Shown here: piece by piece, positions 17,432 to 25,488 of the stretch
Layout of the letters: every line of letters starts with the position of its first letter
Numbering within the stretch: the first letter of the stretch is position 1
Assembly: GCA_963677605.2 (NCBI GenBank)
Contig: CAXXDX010000006.1
Coordinates: 744,001-808,000, forward strand
DNA: 64,000 nt
From: JAGLOK01 sp963677605
GTDB taxonomy: Bacteria; Bacillota; Clostridia; Christensenellales; UMGS416
Direction: 5' to 3'
Position numbers and translations under genes: made by a program
Notes under the pieces: generated by a model
Databases searched by the model: none
What the model saw: only the letters and a program-made list of their open reading frames with translations
What the model was told of the DNA's origin: nothing

Positions 17432-19666
17432 ATGACACATGAAGTATTTATTTCTTACTGTCATATTGACAATCAAATAGCAAATGGCCTCTGTTATAAG
17501 CTTGAAGACATAGGATTAAAATGTTGGATAGCTCCACGTGATATCTCAGCAGGCGATGTATGGGCTAAAGCAATATCCGAGGCTATACCCAAGTGCAAAG
17601 TTATGCTTTTAGTTCTTTCTGGAAGTTCAAATGCATCTGACCAGGTTTTAAGAGAGGTAGAGCTAGCTATCCAAAATAAACTAGTAGTAATACCTATTAG
17701 AATAGATGATATTATCCCAACAGGTGGCATGGCATATTATCTTGCAACTACTCAGTGGCTTAACATAAAAGAGAAAGAAATAGATAATAAAATCTCTATT
17801 ATTTCAAACAAAATCAAAGATGTTATCTCTGTTATAAAAGAAGAAAGAAGTAATGAGGAGAATAAAGACTTTAGAGTATCTGAACAAAGTCCAGCGCAGA
17901 TAACCGCTAAGCGAAACAGACATCCGAAAAAACTTCTTTATATATTAGTTCCTATAGCTATTACTTTAGCTGTGGTTTTCTTGCTTGTTTTTAACTGGAG
18001 CAGTTGGTTTAGCAAAGAGACGATACCAGTCAATACAGAGAATGCTGAACAGAACAAAGATACCTCTATTCCAATTGCTACATTTGATCCAAAAACGGTT
18101 ATAAGCATTGAAGATGAAATCTTAAAGGAAGCAATTATCACTACATTGAAAAATACAGGTGAAACAATAGGCAATGAAGTGACTGTAGCAGATATGCTAA
18201 AGTTAGAATATATCAAAATTGCATCTACAGAGGAATACGATAACATGATAAGCAATACGGCTGGCAATAGTGAGCTCCAATCATATCTAAAGAATAACTT
18301 TATAGTGACTGACGGTGAACTTGAAAGCTTAAACGGACTAGAGTATGCAACTAATTTAACTGGATTAATAGTAGCAGGCAAAGGTATACGTGATTTAAAA
18401 CCTCTTGAAAATCTCAATAATCTAGAATTACTTTATCTAATAAACAACGAGATCTCTGAAATTAATTCTCTTGCTAAACTAACTAAAATTCAGAAAATGG
18501 ATCTTAGCAACAATTTAATTATTGATATCACTCCTCTAGAGACCTTAACGGCTTTAAAAGAACTAGCCCTATCAGAAAATCTAATCGAAAACATCGAGCC
18601 AATCAACAAACTCACAAACCTAGAAAGCTTAATACTATCTGGCAACAATATTTCAGATATCAGTTTTATTAAAGACTTACGTTATCTCAGTGGAATTGTA
18701 CTAAAAGAGAATAAGATAAAAGATATTAGTGTTTTATCTTATATGAGAAAAGCTAGGTGGCTTGTCCTTGAAGATAATAATATCAACAATATAGAAGCTT
18801 TATCAAACCTTGGTGAACTTGAATTTCTATTTATTCAAGGGAATGATATAGACGACCTATCTCCGCTATATGACTGCACCATCCTAAAAGTACTTAGAAT
18901 AAATGAATACACATCAAACAATAACACAGATGAAATAACGAAACTGCAGGAGAATGGTGTAGGCGTTGAGGTTATTATTAACTCTAATAACCAAACAGCG
19001 GCTTCTACTATAGAAGATTCTGATATGGACCAAAATATGATAATTGACTTCCAAGACCCCGTTTTAAAAGATGTCGTTTTTGTAGCACTAGAAAAAATTG
19101 GAGTTGATATAAGTGATGAAGTAACAGTTGGCGAAATGGCTCAACTCACACGATTAGCCGTATACTCTACCAACCTTGATTCTGAAACTAGAAATACTTA
19201 TATAGAACATTTTTGTTCTATAAGTGAAACTAACACGAACTATGTATTGCCTAACGAAGGTAATTTAGTTGATATTGAACAACTTAAATACGCTGTAAAT
19301 CTTGAATACCTAATGTTAGCAGGTCTTGATATATCTAATATTGACTCGCTTGAATCATTAACTAATCTGCAAATACTATATTTGCCCGAGAATAATATAA
19401 CAAGCATAAGTCCAGTTGCGAATATGAACAGCCTGAATTATCTTAATATATCTAACAATAATGTTGAAGATTTAAGCACACTCCTAAACCACCCTTCTCT
19501 AAGTAAACTTGATATAAGTAGCAACCCAATTCAAGATACTGGTATATTTGTAGAAGATCAAGGTGTCTCCCTTAAACACCTTATATTAAGCCAAGATACC
19601 TATGTTTTAAATCCAAATGTAATTTTGGAGCTAGAAGGTGTTGGCTGTGAAATAGAAGTTAGATAA
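17432..19666 (+). CDS. TIR domain - transmembrane helix - two tandem LRR blocks
   Basis: About 744 residues from the ATG at 17432, which follows AGGGG by seven bases; the in-frame extension upstream has no TIR character. TIR 1-135 with HEVFISYCHIDNQIA, WIAPRDISAG and candidate catalytic E75. One helix at about 168-188 after a basic RNRHPKK. Outside, there are two modules, each made of a helical cap followed by 22-residue LRRs. The first cap is VISIEDEILKEAIITTL, followed by about nine repeats. The second begins near residue 530 (DFQDPVLKDVVFVAL) with about five repeats. The cap-plus-LRR duplication within one chain is unusual. The HD-RyR gene follows after 33 bases, probably in the same transcript. 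Confidence 0.85.
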   Translation: MTHEVFISYCHIDNQIANGLCYKLEDIGLKCWIAPRDISAGDVWAKAISEAIPKCKVMLLVLSGSSNASDQVLREVELAIQNKLVVIPIRIDDIIPTGGMAYYLATTQWLNIKEKEIDNKISIISNKIKDVISVIKEERSNEENKDFRVSEQSPAQITAKRNRHPKKLLYILVPIAITLAVVFLLVFNWSSWFSKETIPVNTENAEQNKDTSIPIATFDPKTVISIEDEILKEAIITTLKNTGETIGNEVTVADMLKLEYIKIASTEEYDNMISNTAGNSELQSYLKNNFIVTDGELESLNGLEYATNLTGLIVAGKGIRDLKPLENLNNLELLYLINNEISEINSLAKLTKIQKMDLSNNLIIDITPLETLTALKELALSENLIENIEPINKLTNLESLILSGNNISDISFIKDLRYLSGIVLKENKIKDISVLSYMRKARWLVLEDNNINNIEALSNLGELEFLFIQGNDIDDLSPLYDCTILKVLRINEYTSNNNTDEITKLQENGVGVEVIINSNNQTAASTIEDSDMDQNMIIDFQDPVLKDVVFVALEKIGVDISDEVTVGEMAQLTRLAVYSTNLDSETRNTYIEHFCSISETNTNYVLPNEGNLVDIEQLKYAVNLEYLMLAGLDISNIDSLESLTNLQILYLPENNITSISPVANMNSLNYLNISNNNVEDLSTLLNHPSLSKLDISSNPIQDTGIFVEDQGVSLKHLILSQDTYVLNPNVILELEGVGCEIEVR

Positions 19667-19699
19667 TTAGCAATAGAACAACGATAAAGAAAGAGTATT

Positions 19700-21439
19700 A
19701 TGAACACAATAAAACATTATGTAAATGATTTTTTTAGCACCTTAACAATTGATGCCGACACTGACGGCAATCACTTTTACAAGCAATATATAGCTAAAGA
19801 AATAGATGAGTTTTTAGATGACGAAGTTAAAAGAGAAGCGTATGATATATACAGCATGTTTCTGGATATTTACAGACCATCAATATCCGGAGAGAAATCA
19901 TTTATTGACCTTCTAGATGTACTCAGGAAATATGAAGAAAGTGCTGCGACACTGATAGAAAAACAAAGAGATCACTATAATCATTCCATAAACGTATTTC
20001 TTTTGGGTTTGTCAATTTACGCTAAAAACAAAAACTATAGAAATACATTTAAAACGTGGTTAAAAGGTTCTGATGACAAAATAAATTTCCCTACAGAACA
20101 AGAAGAGTTTTTCTTCAGATGGGGGATTGCATCTTTATTTCATGATATAGGCTATCCGGTTGAAATAATAAACAATCAGTTCAAAAGCTTCATATCCTTT
20201 ATTTCAGGATGTGACGAGAAGGGAAGAGTATTGGCAAACCCTTATCTTTCATATTTTGATTTTAGCAGAATTAACTCAATTACTGAGCTTGATTTAAACA
20301 AATTTTTGATGCCAACTGCTGTTATTGACGCATTAGAAAAAGAAAAAATAGAAAAAAACCGGATAACAGACCTTTTAGCATTAAATGTTGGTAGTTCTTT
20401 GAATATACCGATTGAGGATGTGAGGACAACTCTTAATGATTTCCTTAATACAATGCAGAAGTATCAGTTTGTTGATCATGGTTTTTATAGTGCAATAATT
20501 ATTGTTAAGTGGTTTGGTGAGCTTATGATGAAAAACAATAAGCCGTCTAACCTTTTATTTGAGCACATACTTGATTCAGCTGCAGGTATATATCTTCACA
20601 ATGCTTATAGAAATGTATTTAGGAAGAAGCCGTTTTCACTTCCCTCGCTTGATGCTGAAAAACATCCGATAGGGTATCTGCTCATACTCTGTGATGAGTC
20701 GCAGGAATGGAATCGTGAAGCCTATGGAATAAAATCAAAACAGGCTGTATTTATAGATGAGTCAAATGTAACAATCAGTGAAGATGTTATGAATCTTCAT
20801 TATGTAACAAAAGAAGGTGTGCTTGATAAAGATTTTATAGAAAACAAAAAGCAAATGCTGGATTTTTTACTTAACACAAAAGGTATATTTGGAAAAGGGA
20901 TTGCGGTTTCAGCAACAACGTTATCAGAACAATATATAGGCAGGATAAAGTCATCAAATGATGAATTAGCTCCCAGACTTCTGATTGAACATATAGAATC
21001 TATAGCAAAAAAAATACACAAGAACTATAACAAAAAAAGACTGATAGATTTTCCGAACGAACCATTACAGTATCCAACATGGGAATCATTGCCCGATACA
21101 TTAAAGTACTCAAACATCCGACAGGCCAGAGATATGTCAAATCATCTACGCGAAATTGGTTGTTATATTGATAACAATTCAACAAGAGAAGAAGTTCTAT
21201 CATTTACAAAAGAAGAGATAGAATATCTTGCAGAGAAAGAGCATGAAGCGTGGATGAGTGAAAGGGTTAATAACGGCTGGGTTTATGGCGAACAAAAAAA
21301 TGTAGAGCTTAAAACTTCTCCATTTATCGTTAGTTATGATGAACTGACTGATACAATAAAAGATTATGACAGAGATGTTGTACGCAACATAATTCCACTA
21401 CTTAGCGATATTGGTTTATCTGTGTATAAGTCAAAATAG
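19700..21439 (+). CDS. HD-domain protein with C-terminal ryanodine-receptor (RyR) domain
   Basis: 579 residues, no membrane segment. The N-terminal two thirds look like an HD metal phosphohydrolase fold: RDHYNHSINV (H92, H95), SLFHDIGYP (H148, D149), VDHGFYSA (H260) and LILCDESQEW (D332) are in the right order for metal ligands. The C-terminus (about 460-579) matches bacterial RyR domains: LKYSNIRQARDM, LAEKEHEAWMSERVNNGW and SPFIVSYDELTDTIKDYDRD. RyR modules are repeated in eukaryotic ryanodine receptors and occur in bacterial predicted conflict systems next to TIR or SLOG proteins. A ligand-controlled nucleotide phosphohydrolase that makes or destroys the TIR signal is an attractive but untested idea. 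It ends 26 bases from the convergent TIR-LRR gene. Confidence 0.8.
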   Translation: MNTIKHYVNDFFSTLTIDADTDGNHFYKQYIAKEIDEFLDDEVKREAYDIYSMFLDIYRPSISGEKSFIDLLDVLRKYEESAATLIEKQRDHYNHSINVFLLGLSIYAKNKNYRNTFKTWLKGSDDKINFPTEQEEFFFRWGIASLFHDIGYPVEIINNQFKSFISFISGCDEKGRVLANPYLSYFDFSRINSITELDLNKFLMPTAVIDALEKEKIEKNRITDLLALNVGSSLNIPIEDVRTTLNDFLNTMQKYQFVDHGFYSAIIIVKWFGELMMKNNKPSNLLFEHILDSAAGIYLHNAYRNVFRKKPFSLPSLDAEKHPIGYLLILCDESQEWNREAYGIKSKQAVFIDESNVTISEDVMNLHYVTKEGVLDKDFIENKKQMLDFLLNTKGIFGKGIAVSATTLSEQYIGRIKSSNDELAPRLLIEHIESIAKKIHKNYNKKRLIDFPNEPLQYPTWESLPDTLKYSNIRQARDMSNHLREIGCYIDNNSTREEVLSFTKEEIEYLAEKEHEAWMSERVNNGWVYGEQKNVELKTSPFIVSYDELTDTIKDYDRDVVRNIIPLLSDIGLSVYKSK

Positions 21440-21465
21440 CTATATATAATGAAAATGCTCAAGAG

Positions 21466-23067
21466 CTACATTCCGTCGTCGCTTGGTGTCTCATTAAGCA
21501 CCTCACAACCGTTATCTATCAGCTCATTTATAATCTCTTCATTCTGAGTCTGTACATCTTCATCTATTACCAGTCTCTCTAGCTTATCTAAGCTACTAAG
21601 GCTGTCAGCAACTTCAATATCATTTTTATTTATATAAAGCTCTTGCAATTCAGGAGCACCTTCAATTGCGGATATATCTATTAATCCGCAATTTACCATA
21701 TGCAGTTTTCTAAGTTTAGGCAGGTTTGCTAATCCATCAATATTTTTTAATGGATTATTATATACAGATAAAGTATTTAGATTAAGCATTCCACTAACAG
21801 GCGAAAGATCGGAAAGATCCATATTGTCCATGATGAGTATTGTTAATCGACTCATATCTTTTAGGGGTCGGATATCTGTTATAGGATTATCACTCATACA
21901 CAACCAATCCATATTGTACATCAGAATCATAGAAGAAATATCGGAGATTCTATTTCCGCCGCAATTAAACATTGTGAGATTGCTCAAATTTGATAGTGAG
22001 GAAATATCACTGATGTTGTTTTGAGCAAAGCTTAGAGTCTCAATTTTATATAGGTGTGATAATGCTGAGATATCCTCTAACCCTACTCCCTCTATACTTA
22101 ATAGTTTTAAATTACTCGCATACTGCAATCCTTCTAAAGTTTTAATTTCAGTATTTATGGGAATGTGAAATACTCTATATCCCTCATTCCATCCATCCAT
22201 TTCAGGATCATACCAACTTTGAGGAAGTATAGATAACGAAATAAGTTTCTGCATATCGCCTACAGTAACGTTGCCTTGTACTTGTTCGCCCATTTCATCT
22301 AAGGTTCTTAATACAGCTGCTTTTAACGCGACATCAGGTATATCAACCACAGTATCTAAGCTAATATTAGGGTCGATCGTCGGAGTGGAAGAAGCCGTAG
22401 GTTCAGCTGTAGGTGTTGGCGTTGGCTCAGTTGTCGGTGTAACAGTTGATTCTGCTGTGGGCTCGGACGTTGGTGTATTGGTGTGTGCTATTGCAGTTGG
22501 TTCTTGCAGGATAGTTTGGTTACTTTTAAATAGGTTATCTCTGAATACTATTCCAAGCACTACAAGAATCACTACAACTGATGCACCTATTATAATAGGT
22601 GTAATATTATTATTTATAAAACTTTTCTTATCATCAGGGGCTATAAGCCTAGGTCCCGCTTTTTTAGAGTCGATAAAGCCTTGTACTTGTTCGGTTAGTG
22701 ACTTTAGATATGCTTCATTTTGCGGATTGATAGCATCTATCCAATGCACGGTAGACAGATAGTACTCCATGCCACCTGTAGGTGTAGTATCTTCTATCCT
22801 GACGGGGACTACTATCAGCTTGTTTTTAACAGCAAGCTCCACCTCGCGGAGAACCTGATCAGACATGTCTGCATGCTTTGAGAAAATCAGAAGAAATATC
22901 TTGCAACTAGGTATAGCATCAGCTATAGCCTTTGCCCAACTTGTGCCGCCCTTTATATCACGTGGAGCTATCCAGCATTTAAGCTTATTTTCTTCGAAAT
23001 AGTGACAGATGGCATCGGCTATGTTTTTATCTTTGTGAGAGTGGGAAATAAATACATCAAGCTGCAT
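21466..23067 (-). CDS. TIR domain - transmembrane helix - Pro/Thr linker - LRR receptor-like protein
   Basis: 533 residues. TIR 1-135 opens LDVFISHSHKDKNIADAIC, with WIAPRDIKGG and candidate catalytic E75 in QVLREVELAV. One helix at about 154-175. Residues 185-235 are a low-complexity Pro/Thr/Glu spacer (repeats of TPTAEPT type), of a kind common in cell-wall-spanning stalks of Gram-positive surface proteins. That supports an outward C-terminus. A helical cap follows, then about eight 22-residue LRRs (form ISDISSLSNLSNLTMFNCGGN). The gene has AAAGGATAAC before its ATG and a TATAAT on the minus strand near 23110-23120. It faces the HD-RyR gene tail to tail. Confidence 0.85.
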   Translation of the reverse strand: MQLDVFISHSHKDKNIADAICHYFEENKLKCWIAPRDIKGGTSWAKAIADAIPSCKIFLLIFSKHADMSDQVLREVELAVKNKLIVVPVRIEDTTPTGGMEYYLSTVHWIDAINPQNEAYLKSLTEQVQGFIDSKKAGPRLIAPDDKKSFINNNITPIIIGASVVVILVVLGIVFRDNLFKSNQTILQEPTAIAHTNTPTSEPTAESTVTPTTEPTPTPTAEPTASSTPTIDPNISLDTVVDIPDVALKAAVLRTLDEMGEQVQGNVTVGDMQKLISLSILPQSWYDPEMDGWNEGYRVFHIPINTEIKTLEGLQYASNLKLLSIEGVGLEDISALSHLYKIETLSFAQNNISDISSLSNLSNLTMFNCGGNRISDISSMILMYNMDWLCMSDNPITDIRPLKDMSRLTILIMDNMDLSDLSPVSGMLNLNTLSVYNNPLKNIDGLANLPKLRKLHMVNCGLIDISAIEGAPELQELYINKNDIEVADSLSSLDKLERLVIDEDVQTQNEEIINELIDNGCEVLNETPSDDGM

Positions 23068-23255
23068 ATTTGTTATCCTTTTACTAGTTTCAAAATTAAA
23101 TATTTTCCCTAAAATTATACATTATAATTAAATTATTTAAAAGTATATATTAAATCTTAATTATGACTAAATGAATGATTACTATGTTTCATCCGAATTT
23201 ACAGAGAAGAACCAATGGATGATAATACTTATAGAATATATTATTAGTACATTTG

Positions 23256-23570
23256 TTAAAATAAAATTGTATAAGTATTCCGTCTCTGCCTTCTATCTTC
23301 ACCGAAAGTTGGCTCAATCTTTATAAGATTCTTACTTTCAAGCAATTTTAACGTTTTCCTTGCGGTATTCTTACAAACACTGCAATTGTCAGCTATCATT
23401 TGCATTGAAGGGAAACATGTTGATGTTTCCCTGTTTGTCCATCTGGATAGATATAAGAATACGATTTTTTCATACTGGCTTAGATCATTTCGATTAAATA
23501 ATTCTCTAGGTGCGAAGAAAATATCTTTTCTATTAAATCGATATTTAGGTTTATTGCTCGTCATGTTCAT
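23256..23570 (-). CDS. Helix-turn-helix protein (HTH_36 type), mobile-element associated
   Basis: 104 residues. The middle holds YEKIVFLYLSRWTNRET and the winged-helix core SMQMIADNCSVCKNTARKTLKLLESKNLIK, typical of the HTH_36 group often carried by plasmids and integrative elements of Clostridia, where it may regulate or start replication. It overlaps the end of the ribbon-helix-helix gene by 20 bases, so translation may be coupled. Last gene of the par-containing operon. Confidence 0.75.
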   Translation of the reverse strand: MNMTSNKPKYRFNRKDIFFAPRELFNRNDLSQYEKIVFLYLSRWTNRETSTCFPSMQMIADNCSVCKNTARKTLKLLESKNLIKIEPTFGEDRRQRRNTYTILF

Positions 23571-23985
23571 TTAACTCCTCCACGAATTCTACTACTTTGT
23601 TGTCTTTAACCTGCATGTGTGCAACTCCGAGTTTTTTGCTCTCAATAAGAGAAGTCTCATATTCATTTCTAAGATGAGGCGGTACAAATGCAGCCAATGT
23701 CTTAGCTGTAAGATAATATCCGGCTGACGATGTTATACCACCTTTTATAACGCACTTGATTATCCTATTTACCTGAGGCTTTAAATAACTCTCGAGTTCT
23801 GCTCTGATATTGGAACGTATATAATCCATATCATCTTTCATAGCCTGTACTGATAATGATTTATCTATCATCTGGCGAATAAGCTCACTTGTGCTTATCA
23901 TTTCACGATCAGCCAGTTTCTTTAACTGTTTATGTGTATCATCCTTTATCCAGAATGACATTCTATGTCTATTTGATGTGTCCAT
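23551..23985 (-). CDS. Ribbon-helix-helix protein of the partition module
   Basis: 144 residues. The N-terminal 45 residues fit a ribbon-helix-helix DNA-binding fold (RHRMSFWIKDDTHKQLKKLAD, then STSELIRQMIDKS). The rest is helical with a short Gly-rich hydrophobic patch (GGITSSAGYYLTAKTLA). Such proteins serve as repressors, partition adaptors or relaxosome accessories on mobile elements. GGAAAGGG precedes the ATG. GGTATTAC-type boxes just upstream are candidate operators. I cannot assign a family beyond the fold. Confidence 0.65.
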   Translation of the reverse strand: MDTSNRHRMSFWIKDDTHKQLKKLADREMISTSELIRQMIDKSLSVQAMKDDMDYIRSNIRAELESYLKPQVNRIIKCVIKGGITSSAGYYLTAKTLAAFVPPHLRNEYETSLIESKKLGVAHMQVKDNKVVEFVEELNEHDEQ

Positions 23986-24001
23986 TTATGCCCTTTCCTG
24001 T

Positions 24002-24120
24002 GGTATTACCTTTGTCTGACAGAAATCATAAAAGTAATACCACTATTATCTTTTAATAATCCTACTGTTTATTGAGGTAAGCTGTGCTTTTCTGCTGTGT
24101 TCCGGGGGTATGGTAATACC
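24002..24120. promoter_or_regulatory. Three GGTATTAC boxes upstream of the ribbon-helix-helix gene
   Basis: GGTATTACC at 24002-24010, GTAATACC at 24034-24041 and GGTAATACC at 24112-24120: the same word in both orientations within 120 bases, in the gap between two leftward mobile-element genes. Short repeated boxes of this kind fit binding by a ribbon-helix-helix protein. Confidence 0.5.
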
Positions 24121-24176
24121 CCTTATCTTGCACAACGTTCCTTTCCACTGCGTTTCAAGGCTTTTTTGCACCTTAG

Positions 24177-24530
24177 CTACCGTTTTCTGTACACAATTTC
24201 AGTTAAGACTATCTCTTCAGCCTGCATCCTGATACTGTTGCGGTGCTTTAATGATTCCATGAAATCATTTGGATTTTTGATAGGATTATTTTCCAAAAAC
24301 TGCTTTTGAAGAGTTATCATCATCTCATTAGCTTCTTTATCAACTTGATACATGGTAGAAATGAGTTCGTCATTAATCTTCATTTCAAGATATCTATTAG
24401 GATATTCTATTTTAAGATGTTTGAGTGCCATTCTCCCGTACTTGCCTAGAGAAGATATTGGTTTATAGTTTTTATTTCTTTTGAAGTTGGGATACAGTAT
24501 CCCGTATTTCTCTGTATAATTAATATCCAT
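24177..24530 (-). CDS. TnpV-like transposon-encoded protein
   Basis: 117 residues. It opens TEKYGILYPNFKR, continues with SLGKYGRMALKHLK and ends RNSIRMQAEEIVLTEIVYR. This layout is that of the TnpV family, small helical proteins of unknown biochemical role found on transposons and integrative elements in Clostridia. The ATG follows AGGAG and overlaps the end of parB by 11 bases. Its presence supports a mobile origin for this operon. Confidence 0.7.
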   Translation of the reverse strand: MDINYTEKYGILYPNFKRNKNYKPISSLGKYGRMALKHLKIEYPNRYLEMKINDELISTMYQVDKEANEMMITLQKQFLENNPIKNPNDFMESLKHRNSIRMQAEEIVLTEIVYRKR

Positions 24531-25488
24531 TCTGTTTCTCCTTCTTAAGTGTTTCTTTATTCTTCTGTGCCCAGAGTTCTAAGGCTTCGAGTATCCTGTT
24601 TTCAAGCTCTCTTGGAGTGAAATTGTTAGGTAGGTATTCCTTTATCTTTGAATACGACACTTTGATTTTAGAAGGAGTACTTTTAATGTTTTCTGATAAA
24701 ACCTTTTGAATCTTATCGTTTGTTAGGTTGCCTTTCTGGCTGATGGCCTTAAGTTTAGAAGATTGCTTCATCGTTATATTGAAATGTTCTTCTCTTACCA
24801 TGATTCTCTTTAATGTGTTCTGCTCATCCTCTGAAAGATAGGATAAATCAACAGCAGGGATAAAAGGGATCTTTCGCTCATCAACTTTATCAAGAAGTTC
24901 AGGAATTAGATGTGTAAGTCTGATATACCTATACATAGTATGCTTGCTTTCGTTGTTTTCTTTTGCTATAACTTCATCAGTTTGCAACTTCGTAGCAACT
25001 TGCGATGAAGTTAAATCATTACGTTTTCCTTTGGATTTGATGGCTTCGAATTTATACTTATACGCAAATGCTTTCTCGGATGGGAGGATAGTTTCTCTTT
25101 GTTGCAGATTGGTATCAATCATCATTATCACCGCAGTATCATCATCCACATCCTGAATGTTACATGGTATCTTGGGTATGCGAGCCTTTATGCATGCTCT
25201 TACTCTGTTATGACCTGCTATAATCTCATATCTTTTGAGCTTATCAGCCTTTATAGGTCTTATCAGTATTGGTACTATCACTCCATACTTTTTTATGCTT
25301 TCAGCCAAGTCATTTAGTTTATCTTCTGTATAACCTTTGAACGGATGTTTTGAGAAAGGCTCTAGTTGGTTAATTAATACCTCTTGTATACCTTGGGAAG
25401 ATCCAGACTGATCTTGTTCGTTCTTTAATTGAGTGCCTGTTTTATATAAATCCTCAAACGACTTTAATCCCTTTTTAAATTCAGACAT
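24520..25488 (-). CDS. parB: ParB-family partition protein
   Basis: 322 residues. The ParB/Spo0J N-terminal CTPase/nuclease-like domain shows NQLEPFSKHPF, LNDLAESIKKYGVIVPILIRP, the YEIIAGHNRVRACIKA box and IDTNLQQRE. A helix-turn-helix region follows (SKHTMYRYIRLTHLIPELLD) and a charged C-terminus. ParB binds centromere sites and stimulates ParA. It overlaps parA by eight bases. It looks like a plasmid or integrative-element copy rather than the chromosomal Spo0J, because its neighbours are mobile-element genes and no origin-region genes are nearby. Confidence 0.88.
   Translation of the reverse strand: MSEFKKGLKSFEDLYKTGTQLKNEQDQSGSSQGIQEVLINQLEPFSKHPFKGYTEDKLNDLAESIKKYGVIVPILIRPIKADKLKRYEIIAGHNRVRACIKARIPKIPCNIQDVDDDTAVIMMIDTNLQQRETILPSEKAFAYKYKFEAIKSKGKRNDLTSSQVATKLQTDEVIAKENNESKHTMYRYIRLTHLIPELLDKVDERKIPFIPAVDLSYLSEDEQNTLKRIMVREEHFNITMKQSSKLKAISQKGNLTNDKIQKVLSENIKSTPSKIKVSYSKIKEYLPNNFTPRELENRILEALELWAQKNKETLKKEKQNGY

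Noticed and set aside
17938..18417. 159-codon open frame on the minus strand
   Set aside because: Lies opposite the TIR-LRR gene with clear LRR coding; Ser/Val-rich shadow.
10509..21439. CBASS-type system, since SLATT and SLOG domains often go with CD-NTases
   Set aside because: No nucleotidyltransferase GS motif with the acidic triad was seen in any protein of the cluster.
22370..22515. Short repeated DNA words that could be taken for a CRISPR or tandem-repeat array
   Set aside because: They are codon repeats of the Pro/Thr stalk in frame; there are no spacers and no cas genes.
22271..22762. 163-codon open frame on the plus strand opposite the TIR-LRR gene
   Set aside because: It is Val/Gly/Ser-rich because it mirrors the Pro/Thr linker of the real gene; there is no ribosome-binding site or recognisable domain.
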